Positions 1 through 6,165 of a stretch of 7,198 nt of DNA are shown here, in pieces. This stretch comes from Pseudomonadota bacterium. Lineage in GTDB: Bacteria > Pseudomonadota > Alphaproteobacteria > Azospirillales > Azospirillaceae. How positions within the stretch are numbered: position 1 is the first letter of the stretch; each line of letters opens with the position of its first letter. Both the position numbers and the translations under genes were made by a program. The stretch lies in the NCBI GenBank assembly GCA_023413605.1, contig JAEZPL010000138.1, forward strand, positions 1 to 7,198, in the 5' to 3' direction. Under the pieces are notes generated by a model that was not told where the DNA came from, searched no databases, and worked only from the letters and a program-made list of their open reading frames with translations.

Positions 1-2035
1 GGCGGGAACCGTCCTCGGTCTCCACCAGCACGACCAGCGCGCGGGTCGGGTCGGTGACGGCGTTGGGAATGCCGAACAGCTGGTGCAGGTAGACCAGCCG
101 CACATATTCGCCGCGGGCCATCATCACGTCGCACCGGCCGACCAGCCCGTGCAGGTCCGCTGCCTTGGGGCGCAGGCTTTCCACGATGTTGGTCAGCGGC
201 AGGACGAAGCGCTCCTCGCCGACGGAGATCACCATGCCGTCCAGCACGGCCAGCGTCAGCGGCAGCGACAGCACGAAGCGCGAGCCCTCGCCCGGCGTCG
301 AGTAAACGCCGATGCGCCCGCCGAGCGAGGTGATGTTCCGCCGCACCACGTCCATGCCGACGCCTCGGCCGGACAGGTTCGACACCTGGTCCGCGGTGGA
401 GAATCCCGGCAGGAAGATCAGGTTGTCGATCTCCTCGTCCGTCAGGCTGGCTCCCGGCTGGACGAGGCCCTTCTCGATGGCCTTGGACAGCACCTTGGGC
501 CGGTTGATGCCGCGGCCGTCGTCGGTGATCTCGATGACGATGCGCCCCGACCGGTGCTGCGCCGACAGATGCACGGATCCTGCGCGCGGCTTGCCGATGC
601 GCTCCCGCTCCTCCGGGCTTTCCAGCCCGTGGTCGATGGAGTTGCGGATCATGTGCGTCAGCGGATCGACGAGGTTTTCCACCACCGTCTTGTCCACCTC
701 CGTCGTCTCGCCCGAGGTGACGAGCTGCACCTCCTTGCCCGTGGCCGCCGCGCATTCGCGCACCAGACGCGGCATGCGGGAGAAGACGCTGGACACCGGC
801 TGTGCGCGGATGGACATGACGCTCTCGCGCAGTTCGCGCGTGTGCTGGGCCAGCTGCTCCAGCCCTTCCAGAAGTTCCTGGAACTCGCCGGGGGGAAGCT
901 CGCGCACGTGCTCCGCGATCATCGCCTGGGTGATGACCATCTCGCCGACCATGTTGACCAGCCGGTCGATCTTGTCGAGGTCCACGCGGATGGTGTGGCT
1001 GGTCAGGCCGGCGTGCTCCGCGCCACCGCCACCGGCATTGTTTCCGCGAGGCTTGGTGGATTCGGGCGCCTTGGCTGCCGGGGCCGTCGGGGTCGGGACC
1101 GGGGCCACGCCGACCAGCACCGGGTCGGTGGAGGTTGCCGCCACCACTGCCGCCGCCTCGACCACCGCGGGGGTGGGCGCCTCGGCGGTGATGCGGATGT
1201 CGCATTCGTCGGCGACGAACTCGAAGACGTCGTTGATCTTTTCCAGGTCGACGTCCGGGTCGGCGACCAGCGTGACCGTCCAGGACAGGAACAGCAGCTC
1301 CGCCTCCAGGCTCTGGAGGGGCGGCAGGCTGTCCAGGTGGCAATCGATGGTGGCCTCGCCCAGCCGGCGCAGCGCGCGCAGCATGAAGGTGGGCTCGTTG
1401 CCGGACATCAGCAGGTCGGCCTTGGGCCGGAAGACGATGGTCCAGCGGACCTTGCCTGCGGGCACCGGGGCTGCCGTCCCATTGGCCATCCCATCGCCGA
1501 TCCCTTCAGCCGTGCGGGCAGCCTCGATGGCGGCCATGGCGTCGCCGAAGATGCCGGCCTCGTCGTCCTCGTCGTCGGGGATGGAGGCCGCCGGGGCCGG
1601 AGGCGAGGCAGGGGGCGGCGCTGCGGAGGCCGGGGCGGTGGGGGCGGCGTCGCCTTCCAGATGGCGGCGCAGCGCGGCCACGGTGTCGTCGGTGGTGCCC
1701 GGCGGGGCGGCGGCCTCTTCGCGCGCGTAGGCCAGCATCTGGCCCAGCACGTCGTTGGCGCGGATCAGCGTGTCCACCAGCGCGGTCGTGACGGGGATGG
1801 CGCCGTTGCGCACCCCGTCCATGACCGTTTCGAATTCGTGCGCGAAGGCGACCAGTTCCGTGAAGCCGAAGGCGCCGCCGCCGCCCTTGATGGAGTGGAC
1901 GGCGCGGAAAATGGCGTTGACCTCGTCGGAATCGATCTCGCCCGGCGTTAGCCGCAGCAAGCCGGCCTCGGCCACGGCGAGCAGTTCGGCGCTCTCGTCG
2001 AAGTAGGTTTGCTTGAACCGGCTCAGGTCTTCCAC
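1..2035 (-). CDS. cheA: Chemotaxis histidine kinase CheA (partial, C-terminus beyond left edge)
   Basis: Cytoplasmic kinase that couples chemoreceptors to CheY by autophosphorylating a histidine and passing the phosphate on. 678 codons are visible. P1 (about 1-108) carries the phospho-acceptor His47 in AVHSIKGGGGAFGF. An Ala/Pro-rich linker leads to a compact central domain (about 196-284, P2-like, probably for CheY docking), then a second Ala/Pro/Gly linker. P3 dimerisation starts near 348 (HTIRVDLDKIDRLVNMVGEM). P4 ATPase has the N box with Asn465 (HMIRNSIDHGLE), G1 DDGRGI at 505-510, GFSTA near 544, G2 GRGVGMDVV at 556-564 and GEGS at 582-585. The CheW-like P5 begins near 597 and is cut by the window. 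All catalytic motifs are intact. The start is GTG at 2035-2033, 7 bases after GAGAGGG; no in-frame ATG lies just upstream. It is 93 bp downstream of cheY, presumably in the same operon. Which of several possible che clusters this is cannot be decided here. Confidence 0.97.
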   Translation of the reverse strand, partial: MEDLSRFKQTYFDESAELLAVAEAGLLRLTPGEIDSDEVNAIFRAVHSIKGGGGAFGFTELVAFAHEFETVMDGVRNGAIPVTTALVDTLIRANDVLGQMLAYAREEAAAPPGTTDDTVAALRRHLEGDAAPTAPASAAPPPASPPAPAASIPDDEDDEAGIFGDAMAAIEAARTAEGIGDGMANGTAAPVPAGKVRWTIVFRPKADLLMSGNEPTFMLRALRRLGEATIDCHLDSLPPLQSLEAELLFLSWTVTLVADPDVDLEKINDVFEFVADECDIRITAEAPTPAVVEAAAVVAATSTDPVLVGVAPVPTPTAPAAKAPESTKPRGNNAGGGGAEHAGLTSHTIRVDLDKIDRLVNMVGEMVITQAMIAEHVRELPPGEFQELLEGLEQLAQHTRELRESVMSIRAQPVSSVFSRMPRLVRECAAATGKEVQLVTSGETTEVDKTVVENLVDPLTHMIRNSIDHGLESPEERERIGKPRAGSVHLSAQHRSGRIVIEITDDGRGINRPKVLSKAIEKGLVQPGASLTDEEIDNLIFLPGFSTADQVSNLSGRGVGMDVVRRNITSLGGRIGVYSTPGEGSRFVLSLPLTLAVLDGMVISVGEERFVLPLTNIVESLRPKAADLHGLVGRCDVMMARGEYVRLVYLHQLFGIPNAVTDPTRALVVLVETEDGSR

Positions 2036-2128
2036 GGGCGTGCCCTCTCGACCACCATGCGGCGACGGCCGCGCATCGTCTGCTACTGCGTTCCCTGCGG
2101 CGTCGGCCGCATGCCTTGCCCTAAGGCG

Positions 2129-2494
2129 TCAGCCGCACACCTTCTGCACGACGGAGATCAGCTTGTCGGGGTTGAAGGGCTTCACGATCCAGCCCGTCGC
2201 CCCGGCGGAGCGCCCTTCGGCTTTCTTCGTCTCGTCGGCTTCGGTGGTCAGCATCAGGATCGGCAGCGTGCGGTGCGCCGGGGTGGCGCGCAGGCGGCGG
2301 ATCAGGGTCAGCCCGTCCATCACCGGCATGTTCAGGTCGGTGATGACGAGGTCCACCTTGTTGGCTCCGATGACGGTCAGCGCCTGCTGGCCGTCCGCGG
2401 CCTCCACCACGTCGTAGCCCGCGCCCTTCAACGTGAAGGAGACCATGTCCCGCATGGTCCGCGAATCGTCGACGGTGAGTACCTTCTTCTTCAC
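2129..2494 (-). CDS. cheY: Chemotaxis response regulator CheY (single receiver domain)
   Basis: Stand-alone receiver that takes phosphate from CheA and either acts on the flagellar motor switch or serves as a phosphate sink. From GTG at 2494-2492 it has 121 residues, normal CheY size. The acidic pocket is Asp9/Asp10 (VLTVDDSRTM), the phospho-acceptor Asp53 (ITDLNMPVMDG), the switch residue Thr83 (LMLTTEAD) and the conserved Lys105 (VKPF). There is no output domain. Start choice: GTG 2494 overlaps the STAS stop by 4 bp (GTGA) and has GGAG at 2504-2501, 6 bases upstream, suggesting translational coupling. ATG at 2506 is the alternative; it adds four residues and has a poor ribosome site. Position between a STAS protein and CheA is the order of the first cheY in several alphaproteobacterial che operons. 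In Sinorhizobium that CheY1 is a phosphate sink; whether this one is too cannot be told from sequence. Confidence 0.95.
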   Translation of the reverse strand: MKKKVLTVDDSRTMRDMVSFTLKGAGYDVVEAADGQQALTVIGANKVDLVITDLNMPVMDGLTLIRRLRATPAHRTLPILMLTTEADETKKAEGRSAGATGWIVKPFNPDKLISVVQKVCG

Positions 2495-2802
2495 ACTTGG
2501 CTCCATTGCTTCAGCCACGGGGCGAGGCCCAGATCCTCGCACGCCTCCGTCAGGACCTCGGAAGGCTGCGCGACGGCGAATGTGCGGTTCTGTTCGGTGG
2601 CGTGCCGCGACGCGGCCAGCAGGGCCTGGATGCAGGCGGTGCTGACACGCTCCACGGCGGAGGCGTCGGCGACGACCGTGTCCGACGCGCCGAATCCGGC
2701 GCGCAGGCTGTCCAGCAGCGGCTGCGCCATGGCGAGGTCGAGGTCGCTGGGCAGGCCCAGGCGGACCGGCCCGCCTTCGTCACTCCACTTGATCAGAGTC
2801 AC
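2491..2802 (-). CDS. STAS-domain protein of the chemotaxis operon (CheS/CheX-like)
   Basis: 103-residue soluble protein with a single STAS fold, the fold of anti-sigma-factor antagonists and MlaB. The beta-strand/helix pattern is clear: VRLGLPSDLDLAMAQPLLDSLRAG (12-36), then VVADASAVERVSTACIQALLAAS (43-65), then TFAVAQPSEVLTEACEDLGL (74-93). The segment that is D-S-S-G in SpoIIAA reads S54-T55-A56-C57, so a Thr aligns with the usual phospho-serine. The start is GTG 2802-2800, preceded at 5 bases by a perfect AAGGAGG (2814-2808). The frame is open further upstream, but that stretch is Gly/Pro/Arg-rich and overlaps the promoter. It is the first gene of the che unit, overlapping cheY by 4 bp. 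Alphaproteobacterial che operons often carry a small protein at this place (cheS in Sinorhizobium, cheX in Caulobacter/Rhizobium); CheS aids CheA-CheY1 dephosphorylation. Assignment to that group is inference from position and fold. Confidence 0.88.
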   Translation of the reverse strand: MTLIKWSDEGGPVRLGLPSDLDLAMAQPLLDSLRAGFGASDTVVADASAVERVSTACIQALLAASRHATEQNRTFAVAQPSEVLTEACEDLGLAPWLKQWSQV

Positions 2803-2807
2803 CCCAT

Positions 2808-2814
2808 CCTCCTT
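2808..2814 (-). promoter_or_regulatory. Strong Shine-Dalgarno deciding the STAS GTG start
   Basis: AAGGAGG on the minus strand lies 5 bases before GTG 2802. This is the best ribosome binding site in the window and fixes the start of the STAS gene against the longer open frame upstream. Confidence 0.85.
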
Positions 2815-2855
2815 GCCGCCCGGCCGTGCACGACCGGCGCCGGGCAGCGGCCCGC

Positions 2856-2874
2856 TTTCCCAGCATTTGGGAAA
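2856..2874 (-). repeat. Short inverted repeat in the predicted leader of the che operon
   Basis: TTTCCCA and TGGGAAA form a perfect 7-bp stem around a 5-base loop. With the transcript start predicted at 2883, the hairpin would occupy about +10 to +28 of the mRNA. On the minus strand the T run precedes the stem, so it is not an intrinsic terminator for that strand. On the plus strand the stem is followed by A, not T. It could be a leader hairpin that stabilises the mRNA, or an operator; the sequence does not say which. Confidence 0.5.
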
Positions 2875-2889
2875 AAACTTGCCAGAGCA

Positions 2890-2931
2890 CGTATAAGGAT
2901 TCGTTAAGGCAACTGGACTGACCTGTGTCAA
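2890..2931 (-). promoter_or_regulatory. Candidate FNR/FixK-type class II promoter of the STAS-cheY-cheA operon
   Basis: On the minus strand TTGAC-ACAG-GTCAG (2931-2918) matches the FNR/FixK consensus TTGA(C/T)-N4-(G/A)TCAA at nine of ten fixed positions. The dyad also extends outward (GA.TGAC/GTCA.TC). A -10 box, TATACG (2895-2890), lies downstream; its predicted start site is near 2883, a purine. The dyad centre is then at -41.5, the standard spacing for class II activation by this regulator family. The same region also offers a plain sigma-70 reading: TTGACA at 2931-2926, 17 bases, then CTTAAC at 2908-2903, but that -10 is poor. Some promoter is expected here because the preceding gene ends at 2981 and the gap before the STAS gene is 178 bp. 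The identity of the regulator is inference. Confidence 0.45.
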
Positions 2932-2980
2932 TCAGCCGTTGCGTTCCCGGAATGTGCGATCATTTTAGGGCGTGGATTCC

Positions 2981-5620
2981 TCATCCGGCACCTTGCTGGG
3001 CCTCCCGCTCCCGGGGCGGGGGAGGGGGCTGGACCGCCAGCGGCACCGTGAAGGAGAAGGCGGCCCCGGCCCCCGGCGTGCTGTCCACCCAGATGCGGCC
3101 GCCCAGATGCTCGACGATCCGCTTGCAGATGGCGAGACCCAGGCCGGTGCCCTGCGGCTTGTCGGTCATGGTGTCGCCGACCTGCCGGAAGCGTTCGAAG
3201 ACGATGGCCTGATGCTCCGGCGCGATGCCGGGGCCGGTGTCGGTGACGGAGACGCGGGCGGTGCCGCTGTCGGATCCCGCTGTGGTTCCCACCACCAGCG
3301 TCACCCGGCCGCCGGCCGGGGTGAACTTCGCGGCGTTGGACAGCAGGTTCACCGCCACCTGCACCAGCCGGTCGTGGTCGCCGCGCACCGGCGGCAGGTC
3401 GGGCGGGATCGCCACGTCCAGGCGGATGCCGCGATCGACGAACAGCTGGCTGGTGGCGGCGGCGGCCTGCTCCACCGCCGCGCCGAGATCCATGGGTTCC
3501 ACCCGCCAGTCGATCTCGCCGGCCTCGATCTTCGCCATGTCGAGCACCTGGTTGATCAGGCGGGTCAGCCGCTCGCTTTCCGAAATGACGGTGCCCAGGA
3601 ACTCCTGCCGCTGCTCCAACTCGATGTCGGGGTTGTCGAACAGGATCTCGGTCAGTGCGCGGATGGAGGTCAGCGGCGTGCGCAGTTCGTGGGTTATGGT
3701 GGACAGGAACTCGTCCTTCAGCCGATCCAGCTCCTTCAGCCGCTCGTTGGCGGCCCGCAGCGCGGAGGAGGCGCGCTCCAGCTGCTCCGTCTTGTGCTCC
3801 AACTGGCGGCTGTATTCGATGACGTGGCTGGTCTCGTCCAGCATGCGCATCAGCTCGGGGTGGGTGACCTCGCCGCCCTCGACCGCCGAGGCCAGCGCCA
3901 CCCGTGCGGAGGCGGCGCCGATGGCCCCGGCCAGAAGCCGCTCGGCCCGGTGGACGAGGTCGGCCCCGGCCATGCGCTGCGGCTCCAGCCCGGCGAAGGC
4001 GCGGTCCGCCCTCTGCGGCCCCAGGAAGCGCGCGACGATGCGCTTCAGGTCGCCCACCGTGGCGCGGCCGCGCCACTGCCCGGTGGACAGGCTGTGGCCG
4101 CTGTGCTGGAACACCTCCACGAAGGCGGTGGCCTGCGCCCGTTCCACAAGGCTCGGGCGGTCGAGCAGGGACACCACGACATAGGCGCCGATGTTCAGCA
4201 GCATGCTCCAGAACAGCGAATGCGTCAGCGGGTCCAGCCCGTCCAGCCCGAACAGGGTGTAGGGGCGCAGCAGCGCCAGCCCCCACGGCCCCTGGTCGAT
4301 GAAGTCCGACGCCAGCCAGCCCGACCGGGCGAAGCTGGGCAGCAGCAGCGTGTAGGCCCAGGTCAGGATGCCGGCGGTCAGCCCGGCCAGCGCGCCGCGC
4401 CGCGTCGCCCCGGTCCAGTAGATGCCGCCGATCAGCGCCGGCGCGAACTGCGCCACCGCCGCGAAGGAGATCAGGCCGATGGCGCTGAGCGCATAGGTGG
4501 AGCCTGCGAAGCGGAAATAGACGTAGCCCAGCATCAGGATCGCCACGATGGCGATGCGCCGGATGGCCAGCAGCAGCGGCGACAGGTCGTGCAGCCGCTC
4601 CAGCCGCGCGCTGCGGGAGCGGAGAAGCAGCGGCATGACAAGGTCGTTCGACACCATGGTGGACAGCGCGATGGCCTCCACGATGATCATGCCGGTGGCC
4701 GCCGACAGCCCGCCGATGAAGGCCAGCAGCGCCAGCCATCCCTCGCCCACGGCCAGCGGCAGCGCCATCACGAACATGTCCGGGTCCACCGCCTGACCGG
4801 GAAACCGCATCAGCCCCGCCACCGCCACCGGCATCACGAACAGGTTGATCAGCAGCAGGTAGAGCGGAAACAGCCACAGGGCGCGGGTCAGGTGCCGTTC
4901 GTCCACATTCTCGATCACCATCACCTGGAACTGGCGCGGCAGGCAAAGCACCGCCGCCATGGACAGCAGCATGGTCGTTGCCCAGGACCCGTCGTTCATC
5001 GCCGGGGCGGAGGTGAACAGCTCCTCGATCTCCGGGTGCGCGCGGGCGTTGGCGAACAGGTCGGCGGCGCCGTCGTAAAGCACCCAGACCACGAAGCCGC
5101 CCAGCGCCAGGAACGCCACGAGCTTGACCACCGATTCGAAGGCGATGGCGGCGACCATGCCCTCGTGATGCTCGGCGGCGTCGATGTGGCGGGTGCCGAA
5201 CACGATGGCGAAGGCCGCCATGACGATGGCGACGTACAGGGCGTTGTCGAACACCACCGGCAGCGACAGCCCGCCCGTCAGACCGCTCGGGTCCGTGCCC
5301 GACAGCACGTCGAAGCTGACCGCGACGGCCTTCAGCTGAAGCGCGATGTAGGGCGTCACCCCGATCACCGCGGTCAGCGCCACCAGCCCGCCCAGACCCT
5401 GGCTCTTGCCGTAGCGGGAGGCGAGGAAGTCGGCGATGGAGGTGATGCGCTGCGCCTTCGCGATGCGCAGGATCTTGCGCAGCACCAGCGGCCCCAGCAG
5501 AAGCAGCAGGGTTGGGCCGAGATAGATCGGCAGGAACCCGATTCCCTGCGACGCCGCGCGCCCGACCGACCCGTAGAAGGTCCAGGTCGTGCAGTACACT
5601 CCCAGCGAGAGCGCGTACAC
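2981..5620 (-). CDS. SLC5-type sensor histidine kinase (symporter domain - STAC - HisKA - HATPase), CbrA/CrbS-like
   Basis: Inner-membrane kinase with a transporter-like sensor. Residues (from GTG 5620) about 1-490 form a sodium:solute symporter domain with many hydrophobic helices, opening with the family signature YALSLGVYCTTWTFYGSVG. About 519-580 is STAC-like (TVGDLKRIVARFLGPQRADRAF through LLAGAIGAASARV). A charged coiled coil (about 604-640) leads to the H box ITHELRTPLTS with His644. HATPase_c follows: Asn758 (NLLSNAAKF), DTGPGI at 794-799, FERFRQ at 808-813 and GTGLGLAI at 824-831. No PAS and no receiver domain is present, unlike CrbS, so a separate response regulator is needed; none is in the window. 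GTG 5620 is only the first ordinary start: the frame stays open to 5740 and encodes a further membrane helix, so the real protein is probably about 39 residues longer. Known relatives sense nutrients such as acetate or histidine; the ligand here is unknown. The C-terminal 15 residues are a Pro/Arg-rich tail. Confidence 0.93.
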   Translation of the reverse strand: MYALSLGVYCTTWTFYGSVGRAASQGIGFLPIYLGPTLLLLLGPLVLRKILRIAKAQRITSIADFLASRYGKSQGLGGLVALTAVIGVTPYIALQLKAVAVSFDVLSGTDPSGLTGGLSLPVVFDNALYVAIVMAAFAIVFGTRHIDAAEHHEGMVAAIAFESVVKLVAFLALGGFVVWVLYDGAADLFANARAHPEIEELFTSAPAMNDGSWATTMLLSMAAVLCLPRQFQVMVIENVDERHLTRALWLFPLYLLLINLFVMPVAVAGLMRFPGQAVDPDMFVMALPLAVGEGWLALLAFIGGLSAATGMIIVEAIALSTMVSNDLVMPLLLRSRSARLERLHDLSPLLLAIRRIAIVAILMLGYVYFRFAGSTYALSAIGLISFAAVAQFAPALIGGIYWTGATRRGALAGLTAGILTWAYTLLLPSFARSGWLASDFIDQGPWGLALLRPYTLFGLDGLDPLTHSLFWSMLLNIGAYVVVSLLDRPSLVERAQATAFVEVFQHSGHSLSTGQWRGRATVGDLKRIVARFLGPQRADRAFAGLEPQRMAGADLVHRAERLLAGAIGAASARVALASAVEGGEVTHPELMRMLDETSHVIEYSRQLEHKTEQLERASSALRAANERLKELDRLKDEFLSTITHELRTPLTSIRALTEILFDNPDIELEQRQEFLGTVISESERLTRLINQVLDMAKIEAGEIDWRVEPMDLGAAVEQAAAATSQLFVDRGIRLDVAIPPDLPPVRGDHDRLVQVAVNLLSNAAKFTPAGGRVTLVVGTTAGSDSGTARVSVTDTGPGIAPEHQAIVFERFRQVGDTMTDKPQGTGLGLAICKRIVEHLGGRIWVDSTPGAGAAFSFTVPLAVQPPPPPREREAQQGAG

Positions 5621-5740
5621 GTACGGCGACGCGATGACGCTGCGCCGCGCATCCGCCCGCCGGTCCGCCCACCAGGCGATGGCGAAGAGGAGGAACAGGT
5701 ACGCGAAGCTCGCGGCGACGATGGCTGGGCCGGGCAGGGG
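5621..5740 (-). other. In-frame 5' extension of the SLC5 kinase encoding its first transmembrane helix, without a canonical start codon
   Basis: Reading upstream from GTG 5620 in the same frame gives a hydrophobic helix (PAIVAASFAYLFLLFAIAWW) followed by positive residues (ADRRADARRS) and then SPYVYALS. This is the usual first helix and loop of CbrA/CrbS-type kinases. The frame is closed by TGA at 5743-5741, and no ATG, GTG or TTG lies between that stop and 5620. The only near-start codons are CTG at 5737-5735 and ATC at 5722-5720, neither with a clear Shine-Dalgarno. CTG sits where family members begin (Met-Leu-x-Gly type openings), so a CTG start, or loss of the original start codon, is possible. 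Confidence 0.75.
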
Positions 5741-5759
5741 TCAGGGCCCACGTGACGTC

Positions 5760-5896
5760 CCCTCTCCCGCCCCCGGCGGGAGAGGGAGGGACCCGTGCGC
5801 AGGATGGGAGGGTGAGGGCAAGGTCATCCCGCGAAACCTTGCCCTCACCCTCCCGCTTTGCGGGTCCCTCCCTCTCCCAGCGGGGCTGGGAGAGGG
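5760..5896. repeat. Composite palindromic repeat (REP/BIME-like element)
   Basis: This 137-bp GC-rich block has nested symmetry. The left end is a perfect 12-bp hairpin with a CCC loop (5760-5771 with 5775-5786). The right end is a 12-bp hairpin with a GGG loop (5870-5881 with 5885-5896). Between them runs a longer inverted repeat: 5778-5795 pairs with 5861-5878 (18 of 18) and 5806-5824 pairs with 5836-5854 (19 of 19), with unequal short inserts and an 11-base centre (5825-5835). Dispersed repeats with GGGAGAGGG-type ends are common between genes in GC-rich proteobacteria such as Azospirillum. It separates the small membrane gene from the kinase and could cause mRNA processing or attenuation. 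No transposase or clear target duplication is seen. Confidence 0.85.
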
Positions 5897-5913
5897 GATG
5901 GAGTGCGTTGCGC

Positions 5914-6165
5914 TCATCCGCGCCCCCCGCGTTCCAGCAGCAGGGCGAACAGGGCGATCACCGCCGCCCAGACGCCCAGCGCGTACACGTACAGCAGCGG
6001 CAGGCCGAACAGCGTGTCGCCGGCGCCGAAGACGCGCAGCAGCGGCGGGTTGAAGGCGACCAGCGCCAGCAGGAACAGGGCGATCAGGCGGTCGGTGCCC
6101 GCCCTGGCAGGTTGAGAGGGCGCGGGCGGCGGCGGGGGAGGCGGCGTGTCGGCCGCGCCGGTCAA
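5914..6165 (-). CDS. Small two-helix membrane protein upstream of the SLC5 kinase (CbrX-like position)
   Basis: 83 residues: a Pro-rich cytoplasmic N-terminus (residues 8-19, nine prolines), then helix 1 (about 26-46, LIALFLLALVAFNPPLLRVF) and helix 2 (about 53-77, FGLPLLYVYALGVWAAVIAL), ending in LLLERGGRG. The start is TTG 6165-6163, overlapping the exonuclease stop as TTGA, with GGGAG 8 bases upstream, which implies translational coupling. I do not recognise a named family with certainty. The phrase LFGLPLLYVY recalls small subunits that accompany SLC5-type permeases (DUF3311/DUF4212 style), and a small membrane ORF (CbrX) lies directly before cbrA in Pseudomonas. A role as an accessory subunit of the kinase membrane domain is inference. 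About 176 bp, including the repeat element, separate it from the kinase. Confidence 0.8.
   Translation of the reverse strand: MTGAADTPPPPPPPAPSQPARAGTDRLIALFLLALVAFNPPLLRVFGAGDTLFGLPLLYVYALGVWAAVIALFALLLERGGRG

Noticed and set aside
83..1951. Long plus-strand open frame opposite cheA (622 codons), and a second at 312-1730
   Set aside because: Low-complexity His/Arg/Gly- or Ser/Arg-rich translations with no domain. They are GC-driven antisense shadows of a CheA whose motifs are all intact on the minus strand.
2036..2128. Separate promoter or small gene between cheY and cheA
   Set aside because: The 93-bp gap holds only GC-rich imperfect palindromes and the cheA ribosome site; no convincing -35/-10 pair and no supported reading frame.
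2870..2884. Sigma-54-like sequence TGGCAAGTTTTTTCC on the minus strand
   Set aside because: The GG at -24 and the spacing fit, but the essential GC at -12 is CC, so a functional sigma-54 promoter is unlikely.
2803..2931. 43-residue N-terminal extension of the STAS protein
   Set aside because: It would overlap the candidate promoter, its composition is Gly/Pro/Arg-rich outside the STAS fold, and a perfect AAGGAGG points to GTG 2802.
2932..2980. Intrinsic terminator after the kinase stop
   Set aside because: No stem followed by a T run is visible on the minus strand; only weak GGAAT/ATTCC symmetry.
2928..5672. 914-codon minus-strand open frame overlapping the kinase in another frame
   Set aside because: Arg/Gly/Ala-rich translation with no motifs. 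The adjacent frame carries the complete symporter and kinase motifs.
2972..5755. 927-codon plus-strand open frame opposite the SLC5 kinase
   Set aside because: His/Gln/Arg-rich translation with no recognisable domain; antisense shadow of the kinase gene.
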